Source: Rhyacophila brunnea
Taxonomy: Eukaryota; Arthropoda; Insecta; Trichoptera; Rhyacophilidae
Length of the DNA stretch: 64,000 nucleotides
Reading direction: 5' to 3'
NCBI GenBank assembly: GCA_022495005.1
Contig: JAGYXB010000051.1
Coordinates: 1,488,001-1,552,000 of the forward strand
Shown: in pieces, positions 46,685 to 60,040 of the stretch
Position numbering within the stretch: the first letter of the stretch is position 1
How the letters are laid out: every line of letters starts with the position of its first letter
Position numbers and translations under genes: made by a program
Notes under the pieces: model-generated
Databases searched by the model: none
What the model was told of the DNA's origin: nothing
What the model saw: the letters and a program-made list of their open reading frames with translations, nothing else

Positions 46685-47035
46685 GGTAGGCAGATTGAGC
46701 GTCGCTTGGGGGCGGCAGTTACTCGAGGAGAACCATTTGGTCTATATAGAAATAGCTACCTAAGCTGAGTACTTCATAACGAAAATATCTTTCCTTTAAA
46801 AAAATCAGCTCACTAGCTGGAAACAAAATACATTACTTATTAATATAAAAGGGTTAACAGGACTGTAATTTTTTGTCGGGCTTGCGATGTCTAGTTTACT
46901 TATGTTGCCCTTCGACGTCCTTGGTGACCAGAAACGACATGAGTATGGATGATAAAAAATATTGTATACAAAAATGGGGCGGAATTATGGCGCTGCCCAG
47001 TGGCGGCATTTTGTCTAGGGACGTCACTGACTTAA
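46685..47035 (+). mobile_element. hAT-like dispersed repeat, copy 2 (uninterrupted)
   Basis: It aligns with 28091-28385 and continues without a gap through GATGATAAAAA to CAGTGGCGGCATTTTGTCTA and GGGACGTCAC. The internal GGGGGCGGCAG and CAGTGGCGG words are typical of hAT MITEs. A 65-codon frame inside has no protein match. Confidence 0.65.
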
Positions 47036-47242
47036 ATGCGTGGTTTTCAATAGTTACAGCTGTCTCGTAAAATGCATTCGTTTGATGATATTTGAAGACA
47101 TTTGCCGCACTTTGTTTTTCATGAAGTTTAGTAATAGGACTAATAGGTAGATATATCTTATTAATCTGTTCTATGATTGAACATTAATTATATTAATAAT
47201 TTATAGTAATGTACACTGAAACACACAATTTTAAATTAAAAT

Positions 47243-47500
47243 ATGTTCGCAAACACAAGTTTCAGTGTTCGGTGTAAGTGCTCGACCAGTAGAAATATTG
47301 TAGCAACTCACGGGGACGCCATTGTACGGGAGACACGCTACGATGAATGTTTAAACCTTAATTGCCATGGTGTACTATTTGTTCGTAGAAATGAGACCGT
47401 GATGGAAAACACGCTGCTCGTGGTACACTCTGTATGTATTGTAGTAGGTACTATTTGTTTTTCTATGGCAAATGTGTTTACCAAGGATTATTGCTTGTAG
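47243..47500 (+). other. unrecognised 85-codon open frame
   Basis: An ATG-started frame with several cysteines (R-C-K-C near the start, E-C-L-N-L-N-C in the middle) and a hydrophobic stretch (LLVVHSVCIVVGTICFSMAN) near its end. No family is recognised. No promoter or splice context supports it, and composition is only slightly less AT-rich than around it. From 47500 to 52500 I see no repeat or gene; weaker GC-raised patches lie at 48030-48090 and 50340-50480. Confidence 0.15.
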
Positions 47501-50500
47501 TTATGTTGAGTTTGAGTGATACGGCTGGTGTTTACTTGTAATGATATGACTACCACGAATACTATAACAGTATATTGTCATAGTCTAGATATATTATTGT
47601 GTAATATTGACAAATTGTCATATATTATCTGGTACTTGGTACAAAAAAATGATAACCAAAATATAATGACACTAAAGATGAAACGTTATAAATGTTAATT
47701 ACATAAGTACAGTTTATTAATTATATTAGGAATATATACCGACGGCTCCCAAAAAAATCATTACAAGTCTAAAAATAGCGTTTTAACGTTTATTGATTTT
47801 TTCTAATTTCTAATATTTGGTGCACATTTCGTATTTTTTTTAAATCTATAACATTAAAATTGACGAACCTAAGTTTTCGACAATGGTGCAATATATCAAC
47901 GTAATATATTATTGTGTTTGCCAAATGTGTTCACAGAGATATCCGAAGGTTATAGTCATATCTTTGTTCCATTATTTTACGAGGATCTAGCTAGTGGTTG
48001 GATAAGATGGTTAATATTGGCGTATCGCTTTATATTAATACTTTGGACGCGGAAGACGCACACGGTGCGTAATGACCAGGCGGCCGATCGATGTAATTAA
48101 CGTGCATTTTAAAGGGGGAAATTAAAATCTCATTATCTATTCAGCAGCGAAAGCGTTAAACAAAATATATTTCTGTATCTTTGAAAAAGAACGATAGGTA
48201 TTTGCAGTATTTATAAATAGGTTTATTATTTTACACTAACTTAGTTAAGAGCCTAATACAAAATCATTATTATAAGCGTAGGTGGAAAAGATAAACAAAG
48301 GGTAACAACACATCGATTATTATTTTATCGAACATCTAATAAGGTGTTCTAATATGAATACTGTAATATGCTTTTCTAAATCAAACTAGGTCGCCGATTT
48401 TGACATCGTAAGTAAGACGCCTATCTTTTGATTTTGCATTATGCTATAAACTGACTAGAAATGACTGCGTCCGCAGACTTTATATATGTCGTATACTCCA
48501 CGTATAAGAACCATGCAGTCACAAAATAGGTGAATTAAAATTAATGTCTGCTATACCAAGATACGTATTAATATGTGTTGATATATAGCCGTCTAATATA
48601 ATAACATAACTAAATATTATAAATAATAATATAAGAATATTATTAATACGTTTAACTACGGCACTGGCTGTCCGCCAATGCTAAATACTAATTAATACTA
48701 ATTACAGTTAAATGTTCACTTGAGTGTCCGGCGTGACATTAGTGTATAATCGAAGGTCTATTGTAACGGTCGCATAATCAATGTTATCTATTACTCTGTA
48801 CATTATTATTCATGATGATGATAATAATAAAGTTAATCATATGAAGAAAACCATGTTCATAATTTAACATCCTCTAAACGATCCATTATTCCAACAATAT
48901 GTATATTATTTCTCCTTATATTTTATTATTAATAATACTAATTCCATAATAATATATAAATTTGAAATTATTTATGATCAAAAACGTTTATATATGCAGA
49001 AGTAGTAACAATGAATTTACACTGATGGTTAATTATTAGATTATTTCTAAATCAAGACATCGGGGATAATCTGGGGCATTCCATGTCAGGGATAAATTAT
49101 TAAACATACATAAATACCAATTGTGACTACCTACTTAGTTGTGATAAAGTAAAAAAATCGAAATTTAGATACAAACAGCAATGACGTTCAAAACCGTATG
49201 AAATACATATTTTGCAGTGAAGTGCTATTTATTTTAGATTACATACTATTATGAGGAAATAAGTTTTTGAAGATTAAAAAAATACTGTAGCTACGGTACT
49301 GTTTTGTAAATGGTTTCGAATATTTTCATCAAATGATTTGAACATATTATAATGTAAGTATCAAATCGATTTTTTGACAGTACTGTGAAATGTCATGGAA
49401 ACCATCGAATTACGTAGAAAACAATATTTAATATTATTATAAAATAGTTAAATACATAAGTCGTTTTTAAGTGTATTCGATATTATGACGAAACGATAAA
49501 AATCTTATTTTAAATTGTTCTCCAGTAAAGATATTAAAATTGTAACTTCTGTCTTTTCGGTTACTTAGTTTCTCGAAATGTCATTTACGCCTATATGTTA
49601 CAAATTAATATAAACTTAAGGTTAGTAGTTAACGCGTTGTTATCCATTGAGACAAAACAGTAGATTATATTATGTACAGTGGGTAAATTATGTATCGTTA
49701 TTTGAAAGAAACATACTTTACTTAGCGACATTTTTACTAAAGCGGTTTACTTTGCAAAGAGATTGTATGTGATAGATGGGCGAAATAAAATTGAAATATT
49801 TCCATTATATGAAATGCATGTCTGGAGCAGATTAATCTTGTACTCCATTCAAATTCTGACACGAGATTCAATTCGATAGCGAACGTTTCCGCCAAAACAA
49901 AAATGTGCAACAAATAATATCACTTAGGTACATTATTATAGTCATACATTACTACTTCATATAGAATTGAACATTTGTCAGTTAGATACTTATAGACGTT
50001 ATCAGTGTTATGTAATATAAGATGTTATTCTTAGAATTGATGCATGTATTGCCACGAATTGTTATTATTATTAGCTATTTAACCGTTCAAATGTGCGTAT
50101 TAGCCGTGTCGCACATCTAAACTCGTTTCGACTGTAACAAGTCGAATATGTGGATATTGTGATTGTGTTGGTATTCCCAAAACATATAATTTAAAGTACC
50201 TACAGTTCGAATGCAATATTTTAGTTTGAAATAAACAAGCAACAAATTTGACCCGACATGGGGCGCAGGTATAATGCCAAAATGTCAAGCTGACACAATG
50301 TGTGTTTAGCTGCTTTTTCATTCGCATTAGCTAACCGCGTGACGCCACTGTCCCGACATGGCTTCGCCTATGCGTAAGGAAGAGAGTTGCAACATTGCGC
50401 CAAGTTTTGATGTATGACTGTACCAAAGTCGGACGATTTTCAATTTGAAACTGGGCTGAACTGACGTTTATATCCGTCAGTTGGTAGCTTGAAAATTTTG

Positions 50501-52512
50501 AGGTCTCGTTTATTAATCAAAAAACAAATAAATAGCGTTGAACGTCGGTTACTTGTTTCCGACAAAATAAAATTATATTGAGTATCTATTATTGACTATT
50601 TAATACACTAATACGAAACACTAGCAGTATTAAGTACGTCCATATTATACTATTTTTACTTTGACATCTAAAACGTAAGCCGAGAAGCCATTTTGAAGAA
50701 GAACGAATTTTATTACCATGATAATAAAAATAATATACGGATCTAGTATAACTCTGACTTACTAGGTATACTGGATCCATAGTGCGTTTATTAATTATTC
50801 AGATAACCACCAATAAAGTAACCGTTAAATTATTTTAAAAATTAATCAACTAGCTAGGTATGTATTATTTTATATTTATTTATGACAATTAAAAATATTT
50901 TAATAATTATCGTTCAATCACAATTTTAAATATGGAAACAGTAATAATGACGAAAAGTGATGTGACATCATTAATTATTATTATCAGTTTGGCAGTTATC
51001 ATTGTATTATGGTATGGTATAAAAATGTATGTTATATTGACGTCACATATTGCGATTTTACGAAACTTTACATACTTTGTATCTCGGGCTTAGTGTTCAC
51101 GTAACATATTTTATTTAATTTTTTATCGAGGACTGTCTTTAAACACATGGCAATAATAATTATAAATATTTTTCTCCGTGTTGAGTATTCAATAGCTACA
51201 GAATAACGCTATAGAATCAAGACATTATTAGCAATAGCGTCACTATTTCCATTCATGTTTCCAATCTCGCATAATGGGAAAGATACGTTTTAGAACAAGT
51301 ATTTTATATGCATTCAATCATATTACTGCGACTGTGTTACAATGTATTATTGATATAGCATTATGTAAGATCCGTGTTAAACTATCTCAAAATTACTTAC
51401 TTCCTCTATAAGATATCTTGAAACAGTACAATAGCTAAATAGGCAAACTGTATTTACCTCTAATAGCGTTCTATCTATATTCTAATAATCAGCTTTAATG
51501 AATGTTTATGAATGACACGTTCAAGAAATACAATACACGTGAGAGTTAACATTATAACAAAATGTTGTATCGGTAAATATAGATAATGCATTTATATATT
51601 GTAATATGCTTATTTCGTAGCGTGAATATTTCATCTCGAAAGAGAATCTATAAAATTGCATTAACTCAGCTATATTTCTATGTAGTAAACTGTAGACTGT
51701 GGCACTATAAAGATGGAGATTTTTATGTTAAACAAAAGTTGCTACATTTCAAACGTGAATTTAAGATAAGGTCTGCAATGGAAAATATTTTATTCATTAC
51801 AATATCATAGTATTATAGCTACACCCGAGGAAAGTATTGCAATGTCAGGTAAGTCAGAAAAAACAGTAAGTAACTATATTAAAATTCATAATTCGCAAGA
51901 GTTTCATTTTATTATAACTGTAGTTATTTTTGAAGAAATAAATTTCGTGAAACTGAACAAAGCGGTGGAAGATGTAATAAAAATGAAGTCCCCAAAATGA
52001 CTTATTTCTGAACAAGCTAGATGGAAGACTTAACGTTGGGAGTCACAAGCTTCTCTGTATTGCCAACGATACAGCCATAATCAACGTAATGGAACTAAAG
52101 ATGACACATTAGATATATCTGCTTGACTAGTCCAAAGCCAACCCCAGATTAGTCATCTTATCTGATGATGATATTATCAGAATACATTTTCTGTTTCTTT
52201 TACACAGTAAGAATATGATTACGAATGAATGAATTTTGAAATAATGATTTATTTTAATCGGCCGTAAGTATACGCTTCATAACTTTGCACTACAGCTCTA
52301 GGATGAAAATGGTGTCTATTTATTTATTACTACATGTACTAATAGAGGTGAATATCATTTGTTTTAATTTTATGCGAGGTAATCGGGCAAAGAGGCGTAT
52401 CAGTGTAGTAAAAATTGCAAAGTTATAAAACGTATACTTACTCTAAATGGGTATGTCACTTGGTATTCACGACAAAATATAATACATGGTAAATATCTAT
52501 GGACAGTTGATA

Positions 52513-52587
52513 GCTTAATACTTAATACTTACTACTTAATACTTAATACTTAATACTTATTGCTTAATACTTACTTAATACTTAATA
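52513..52587. repeat. minisatellite of ACTTAAT units
   Basis: About ten heptamers (ACTTAAT), some altered (ACTTACT, ATTGCTT), stand in tandem. The array is not inside a recognised element. Confidence 0.75.
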
Positions 52588-53109
52588 GACTCACTTTTCA
52601 AAGGGAACCTATTTTTTGATTAAGTGAAATCACTAGTGCAAAAAACTGATAATTATAAGAACGATAAAAACAAAACCAAACTATTAGATAATAGGGTTGG
52701 TAATAATATCTTCTCCCAAAGTAGAATATTTGTGAGACCTTTTAACTCTTGTGATTATGGGGTTAGACGTCATTCTAATTGAATATTATAGAAAGTGTAT
52801 ATCGGCGCATGCTAAGGTCCTTGATATTGGAATGGGACCAATAAATTAGTAACCGATGATTATAAAATCCCTATAGTATATATTATTGTCTGTTTAGAGG
52901 AGAATCTTGAATATATTTTGTTAAATTTATATCTACCTATAAATGAATTACAAATTATGCAGTTTCTTCTTGATGTATTTATTGGATTCAACAGTTATAC
53001 AATAAATAAAGTGCACGTTTAACTTTTTAAAATTGAGTTACGTATGAATATAGTGTATATACTGTATGTTTATACAGAAACTAGTGTTTACAAAATGAGA
53101 GTACTATAA

Positions 53110-53260
53110 TATACATAGCGTTGGGTCCGCCTTTTGAAAGTGACGATGCCGTGAGATATGAACGGGAGAGGAGGCACGCTCAAAAGCCGGGCAAAAGCTA
53201 AGGGTGAAGCGTCAGAAAGCTAACTATTTACCGGGGGTTGGGTAAAAGCTCCGTGTTAGA
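53110..53260. other. GC-raised block with a short direct repeat
   Basis: CCGGGCAAAAGCTAAGGG and TTGGGTAAAAGCTCCG repeat a CGGGCAAAAGCT-like word 60 bases apart. It does not resemble a listed element. The stretch 53260-53970 has only a small mixed patch at 53760-53820. Confidence 0.2.
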
Positions 53261-53974
53261 CTGCTTTTTAAGTATTTATGTAAAATTAAATATGACAGCA
53301 ACGTAGAATTTTATTAACACTGAAAGATAAATGTATCGTTATAAGTAAGAAACTTTCAAGATTTTGTGTATACCTAAGTATTAACATTATCATGATGTGT
53401 ATATTTAGTGATTTATCGACTTAGATTCTTGAAAAATGTGGATTTTTTATTGATTTCTCGAGAAGAAGTATTACGCAGGAAAATTGCTGTGAATTTCCAC
53501 CATTTTTATTCATCCAAAACCAACGTGGAAAGTTTATTTTAGCTCTTCGTACCATTTTTTTTATCCGAAATCAAACTTAAAGCCTTTATGTATACTTAGC
53601 TCATTTTCAATGAAAAACAAAAAAAAATGTTCACAGTAATGAAACAATTTCTCGATAAATTTTAGTCATATAGGTATATTATGAAATAATACTGAAAAAA
53701 ATATTGTCTTTTAACACTATAATACTTTTGTAGATTTACAGTGGGGGTACATACTGACATCAGTTATATTGATCCCCTCTGGTGATTGGCTGGAACCACC
53801 CTCGGGTGATCTTATAACTAGGAGTAAGTTTAAATTTCTCTAAAATAAATATTAAGCTGTATATAATTAATTAATGTGTTAAAACTACTTTTAATATTTG
53901 TAAATTATAATCAAATTCATGCTAAATCAAATGTTAGCGTCCGAACCTTCTAAGAATAGCAAGTAAGAGGAAAA

Positions 53975-54340
53975 GCTGGATGACATTGAGCTAAAAACCG
54001 TCGACTTTACAATCTGCCTGTAAACTCGCCCAGTGTCATCATCTAACTAGCTAACGAGCAGATAGTAAACAATCTACTGAGAAAAGTTGAATGCCGGGCT
54101 ACTTTACTCACTACTCGCTGACGTGTGGCCCGATCTCCGTCTGCGCAGTAGAGCGATAGTGGCGAATCTGCCGGTAAAAAAACTACTCAATACGTCTTGT
54201 CAAATTAGTACCACAAATGACGGTTTCAACTCAACTCACAACAAAGTTTTGTGTGTCATCATCACAATTGCACTAGCTGACTGGCCCGCTTTTAAACTCA
54301 CCGACTAGCAGCTTGTAAAGTAGCTCAATGTCATCGACGC
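53975..54340. mobile_element. MITE with inverted GATGACATTGAGC ends
   Basis: The left end GCTGGATGACATTGAGCT and the right end AGCTCAATGTCATCGAC are reverse complements with one or two changes. Further paired words (ACTTTACAATCTGC/GCAGCTTGTAAAGT and AAACTCGCCCAG/GGCCCGCTTTTAAACTC) support a long, decayed TIR. The 73-codon frame inside is not a likely gene. Confidence 0.6.
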
Positions 54341-54637
54341 TTTACTCAACGATATTTGACAGTTCACGGTTAATGCGATCATGGGGGTCGGTGTTAAAAA
54401 ATATCACGCTTGACATTAGTTAACTTCTCGGATCAATCAACTGCCTGAGTACGACATACTTTTTTTTTTATTCATTTTGGAGTTAAGTGATATGTTAGAA
54501 TAGCCCTGCAGATAGATGAAACCATTTTGTTTTTCGATACATAAAGATGGCATCGTAGTTACTGGGTTTGAAATAATATAATACCCATATTTAGAATCTA
54601 CATGGCTGAATATCCTAGTGTCCTTATGATGTGTTAC

Positions 54638-54950
54638 AACCTAGCGCGGGCGCCGCCCTCGCCCCGGGGCCCCGTGAATTCGTAGGGCGGCCGCGCTGTC
54701 GTATAAAACAGCCGGTATTAAAAATTCAACAGTGTCGCAGTGGACCGGGGAATGTATACGGCGTGGGCCGCTCTATTATGTATGCCCGGGCGGGAGATTC
54801 ATCCCCCACCGCCCGACCGCCGGGCAAAGACGCAGTTTCGGGGTGGATGGGGCCCTGTAAGGAAGAGGGTGGCGTTCGCGAACAGCCTGCACCGGGGTCG
54901 TTTAGTTCGTCTTCGGGATGTGTGTGTGTTATTTGACGTTTTTTTAGAAT
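54638..54950 (+). promoter_or_regulatory. GC-rich island with TATA box; candidate promoter and first exon
   Basis: This is the most GC-rich stretch of the window (GCGCGGGCGCCGCCCTCGCC onward). A canonical TATAAAA stands at 54702-54708, and an initiator-like CAACAGTG lies about 29 bases downstream (A at 54731). The first ATG after it (54752) opens a 76-codon frame with a possible donor GTAAGG after codon 34-35. However, two other frames are also open because of the composition, so coding is unproven. A CpG-rich conserved regulatory element is equally possible. Confidence 0.35.
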
Positions 54951-55111
54951 ACGTCCGTCTGAAATGTACGTCAGTGTGATGGTTCCAAAATAAAACATCT
55001 CACTTAAACACTATACTTTAAATTGTTAAAAAAATATATCTTAATTAATTATTATCCATTGTTAATTTGATACTAATAATTGAATTTATAATTTAGTATG
55101 ATCATTTTATT

Positions 55112-55367
55112 TTCTTCTTTTGACCATGTCCGATCCTAATAGGTTCATTATAGGCCTACACAGAGTGGAGGTTTGTACAAGATAAGTAACATATGTTTGT
55201 TTTTACGAGAAATGAATGTTGTCCACTTGCTCAACCCAATTAGCTCAATATTCTGACTCCAAACACAAATTGAAAAACAATATATTGTATATTTACCAGA
55301 CTCAGAATTATTCGAACCCAAGACGTTATAAGCCGACATTTATGCCACTCGGCCATCGTGGGCATCA
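55112..55367 (-). mobile_element. SINE family A, reverse, near full length
   Basis: Read on the minus strand it begins with a tRNA-like head (GCCCACGATGGCCGAGTGGC, box B about GGGTTCGAATAAT). It continues with the same body as 4155-4400 (GAGCAAGTGGACAACATTCA, ACAAACCTCCACTCTGTG, ATTAGGATCGGACATGGTC). Confidence 0.75.
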
Positions 55368-55603
55368 CGATCACTGTATGTAAAATAAATACATTTGAAA
55401 TTGTACAAATTTTCCAATAAGCTTAAAACAAATTAATGATATATTTTCATTATTCAATACAGAATATTATACCTATAGGAGATTGAGTAGGTATTTTCAT
55501 ATCGAATTTAGAACGCTTTAGATAGCTTAGTTATTAAAAATAGAATATACCAAATGATAGTGAAACTTGCGAATCCAATAAAGTCATTGTGTACTAGATT
55601 AAC

Positions 55604-56098
55604 GACTTTTGTACACTGGCTTAGTACTAATCATTAGTACTCGCTACTCTCACTAATACTGACACGTGTGAACAGGGTAATGCAGCAATGCTTATTAGTA
55701 GTCGGTCTGATTACCGGTATTAGTGTGAGTAAGCGAATACTAATGATTAGTACTCGCTAGTCGCGTTAGCTACCGAGCTCCTTCAAACGCTGAGTAGAGT
55801 TTACATAAGATGATAAATAAAAGTGTAGATATCAGTAGCACAGTGGAAAATACAAAATAAAAAAGGCTCAAACTCCTTGTATTCGTATTATTTGTCACTA
55901 AACACTACACGTTGAGCTGAGAGTGCTAGTAGAGTTATGGTGGGGGTACGTATTAGCGATTGGCGAATAAATGAGTTTCTATTCAATTGTACTTCCATTT
56001 TTACTAATGCTTATTTGTATTCGACCTGTTTATACGTTGTCGGTATTAATGCGAGTAACGAGTACTAATGATTAGTACTAAGCCCGTGTAAACAAGCC
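55604..56098. mobile_element. MITE with repeated AGTACTAATNATTAGTACT palindromes
   Basis: The left end GACTTTTGTACACTGGCTTA and the complement of the right end (GGCTTGTTTACACGGGCTTA) pair, followed by GTACTAATCATTAGTACTCG in both. A third copy of the palindrome sits internally near 55737-55757, with flanks that form an inner inverted repeat with the left end. TTA-like bases on both sides hint at PIF/Harbinger. No gene. Confidence 0.7.
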
Positions 56099-56773
56099 TT
56101 ACGGCATTGGAATGTCGTGTCTAGATGATGGTGTATCTCAAAAACTACATGTGAAGTAGCACGACTTGTCGACGGTATAACTAACACAAATGGGATAGTG
56201 TAACAATCATATAATGGTAAATGTATCAATACACGCTATAAAAAGTAATTGAAAATTAAATTATAATATAAAAGAAAGTATTCATTTAATAACAATATAA
56301 AAATGCAATTATCGATATGTGTCAAATAAAATATGATCGATTATAATAGTAGTCCGCCTCATTCTAACCGTAACAAATAAATAGCAGATCATTGGTTCGC
56401 ATGCGCTTTGCTGACGTTACCCACTCCCTTGAATTACTGGTACTGCAAATGCGACACAGAGAACATAATGCGCTGCACCTCGATTTGAATTTTCGTTTCA
56501 TTTCGATTTCTATTGAACGAATTTATTAAAATTGTTTCACTATTATTAATTAAAGCAATTTCATTAACGGAATTCGGAAACACTTCAGTGTGTGTATGTA
56601 ATATCTACAAGGTTGTTAATAATTGGTTTGGCAGGTTAATCCAATTATCAAAATACGTGCAAAAGGATCCTACACGATATAAGATTTTTTTTTAAATATA
56701 TTATTTAATGCAGATATTTTTTTGAGGCTTTAGCAAGATAATAATATATATTTTAGCTGAAGAATTCATACTA

Positions 56774-57219
56774 CAGTGGAACCCCGATCTACCGTTCTCT
56801 GATAAATTGTTTTATCGCACTGATCGTTCATTTTTGAAAGTCCCGCCAAAAACCCATAAGAACAATGTTAAATAATCCCGCATTAACCGTTCCCCGATTT
56901 ATCGTTTTCCTCGATCTATCGTCTAAATATTATGGTCCCATCACAAATATTATCTCGATTGACCTTTTTTGTTGAACATTCTTCATTTTGCTTTCGTAGA
57001 ATTGTTTATGATACAGGTCGGTCGGCGCTCAGGCTTGCCACGCATCTCGTATCACAAATCGCAACTAAAATGCCCCCCATGAAGAAAACTAGAACTCTAG
57101 CTGAGAAACTGACGTCGAAAAAAATCCAGGAGAAATCGTGTTTTTTTTAAATTATATACCCCGTATTTATCGTTTTATTTTTAGCGTCCCTTGAAAACCG
57201 TAGAATCGGGGTTGCTCTG
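56774..57219. mobile_element. pogo/Tigger-like non-autonomous element, TA duplication
   Basis: The left end CAGTGGAACCCCGATCTACC and the complement of the right end (CAGAGCAACCCCGATTCTAC) pair and are bounded by TA on each side. CAGTNGAACCxCGAT is the usual end of pogo/Tigger Tc1-mariner elements. Interior AT-rich words repeat CGATTTATCGTTTTCC-like motifs. From 57070 a short frame starts MPPMKKTRTLAEKLTSKK, which resembles the first residues of pogo-type transposases, then stops. It is therefore probably a deletion derivative. Confidence 0.75.
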
Positions 57220-57224
57220 TACAT

Positions 57225-58010
57225 TCTAAAATATTCTGTATGCACTGAATATAAAATAATTAAATTAAAACAATGTAACACAATAAAATGAATGAAAAAC
57301 TTCTGAATGCATTTCCTAAATAAACCAACATGCTTCCGGTGGCCAATAAATTGAAAGAGTAAGTATTGAGACACCCGAAATGTACAGTTGCCATCACTTG
57401 GACATCTAAACCCCCACAAACCTTTTTTCAGCAGTGAGTTGTGGTGCAACCAGACAGAATTCATGGCCAGTCAATGAGGAAATTACTTGACGCTTTTCGA
57501 CTACATTTCGACCGACACAGACGGTGTTGTTTGACTGGCAATATCTATGAATTGTATAGTACTTAGGAACATGCAGAATTTTGAATAAGATGCATTTTTG
57601 ATAATTTAAAATATATCTTGATAACTAATCCTAATAATGTGTGACACCAATATTTGTAGATATATACATATATTTTTAAATACACATATATGCCTATAAC
57701 TGAAGATACTGATGTAGGAAATTGAATTTAATTTGCATTTAATAAAATAACATTGTAATTTTCATAAAAAAATAGGTTTTGCAAATTTATGATTCTCCGT
57801 CCGGCTAAATCTTTAGATGCCAATACAATGTATTTATAAAATAGTACAGTGTTCAACATACATACTTTGAAAACATCTCATGTACATATATCTAGTAGAA
57901 AATAGCATTTAATAATTGATTCCTACCTTGATTTAATATACAAAAACCAATAGCCAACATTGTAAGGCAATTTGATAAGCATTCCATGTAAGAACTACTA
58001 GTTAAAAACA
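57225..58010. other. no recognised feature
   Basis: AT-rich DNA. A 105-codon minus-strand frame begins at 57464 and runs into the pogo-like element's right end, so it is not a credible gene. Confidence 0.5.
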
Positions 58011-58017
58011 TCAGATA

Positions 58018-58200
58018 CCCGTAGCTTAATTAGAAAATCACACTGGCGCGAACCCAGCCGTTACAGGCTTAAATCCTGTCTTCTTCTCCAGGTGGATATT
58101 ATATGCATGAGATGTTTTCAAATTATGTATGTTCAATATGATAATTATAGAATGCTACATTCTCAAATCTTGTGAATTATTCGATGAATAAAAGAAATAG
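58018..58200 (+). mobile_element. SINE family B, near full length
   Basis: The head CCCGTAGCTTAATTAGAAAA and box-B-like AGGCTTAAATCC lead into the body (GATGTTTTCAAATTATGTAT, ACATTCTCAAATCTTGTG) and the tail GAATAAAAGAAATAG. It matches 14866-15082 through body and tail. Confidence 0.7.
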
Positions 58201-58589
58201 TGCAGTGTTCTATTAAATTCCAATCCAATCCAAATCGTATTGAAAAATTCAGTTTTCTTTATCAAAGAAGAGATTCTTTTAGAAAGAGATATTTTGCTTA
58301 GCTTTTCGCTGTGCGTATATATTTAATTAAGAAATTGGTAGTGGACGGACACTCATTTTTTTTACTCTAGCTCTAGCATAATATTCAACGGGAAAAATAA
58401 TACATATTATAATGTATTTAATTAAATTTACCAATGAAAATGTTATAAGTAGAAACTATAGAGAATGCATAGCTATTATCAAGTGCAGAAAAGCTGTATT
58501 CTTCAGCCATATTTATATTATCATATATTATGAAGGTAGAGTTCAGCAGATGCATAAGTATAAAGACACTCTCTTGCCTACACAACGTG

Positions 58590-58710
58590 TGTAAGTGATC
58601 CAATGTCCAAGACATTGGGGATGTGATTCGATTGGCCCAGAATAGGAGTACATAATGCAAGTCGGCCACCAACCTCCAATCGAAGACAGCACCGAAGACG
58701 TAATAGGTAG
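58590..58710 (+). pseudogene. possible LINE C-terminal scrap
   Basis: One frame gives I-R-L-A-Q-N-R and, after a stop, S-A-T-N-L-Q-S-K-T-A-P-K-T. This is reminiscent of the WAQNREYWR…-type tail of some lepidopteran LINEs and is followed by an AATAGGTAGATAATAAGAAT run. Low certainty. Bases 58710-60040 hold no other feature apart from a poly-T run at about 59850-59868. Confidence 0.3.
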
Positions 58711-60040
58711 ATAATAAGAATGGTAAATGTGTGTGTAAGCATGAGAATTTATGAATTTATAGTGAAGTGGCACTATAGATTTACTACTTTAAATAGAATT
58801 TTATATAATGTAAGTATAGTTTAAAGTATTTAATATTATAATAATAAAATACACGAATGCATATTTATTATTTTATATCCGTAAATTGTTTTAAATTCCA
58901 TTTTTCGTATTCTATTGCTACAACCCCACGTAATAGCACCCCTCTTAAAAATATCATTATATTTGTTGTAAATAACTTGTATTAGTAAAAAAATTGAACA
59001 TTTCAACAACGATTTTAGTTTTGCAGCATTACGAGCACACAATTTTAATGACAACAAAAAAAAACATAATATGAGTGAAAAAAATATAGTATTCACGCGA
59101 AATAAAATCAATTTACACTCCAACCCTTTGTAGAGCAGGTATATTATATACATTTTACAAAAATGCAGTTTACCATACGTAAAATAAATAAATATTATAT
59201 GGACGTGATCCTTTAGTTAAAAGCTATTAGAATAAATCCCCACCACATCAAAACACGAGTCAGACAGCTTTGCATAAATTTTGTTTACCTGTGAATAAGC
59301 CTGAAATGTGCTTATACCAAAATCTCGTACATTATTCAATTCATCCATATATTATATACATATCGCCGGTGAAAAAAGAGGTGGAAAAGCACACACCGAG
59401 CCACAGCAAATCGAGCGAATTTTTTGACTTTATTATTTAATGTTTTGGAAAATGGCGCCATTGAAAATAACACATCTGTTCTCTACAGGTTTTGAAATTT
59501 ACATTATTTAAGAAATGGATAATATAACATAATATAAATGACTGAACCAAATTATACTACTACTAAAAAAATAAATGTGTTTTTATAGAGACAAGATCAA
59601 AAACTAAAAAATAAATTCATGTTCATTGGTTTAGATAATTGAATTTAATTTAGTCAGATTATGATTTAAGAATATTATTAAGTATGCTATAGATATGGAG
59701 ACACACGTAAACGCAAACTAATATTATGATTAACATAATATTCGTAAGTAATCGTTATAGATGAGGATTATTTGTTACTTCTACAGAATTGAGTAAATGT
59801 AACATAATAGTCACAGCAATTCATAATTCATTATTAATAATCCAACATGTTTTTTTTTTTTTTTTTTTAATTTATTATCGTATTATTAAATGTTAATATT
59901 AATTCGTTCTAATGTATCTTCTGTCTATTATATTTTATATTTGTAAAAAATCACTGGAAATTAAGTTGTAAATTAGGTACTTACATAATCGTAGCCTCCA
60001 TACTATATATACACATATACACACGGGTAGATAATCTAGT

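Noticed and set aside
51810..51850. Plus-strand exon ending in CAG before GTAAGT
   Set aside because: The donor is perfect but the 30-base candidate exon has no coding or conservation support and no partner exon.
57147..57464. 105-codon minus-strand frame
   Set aside because: Its end reads into the right end of the pogo-like element.
59296..59310. 12-base minus-strand microexon between TTTCAG and GTAAAC
   Set aside because: Weak donor and no phase partner.
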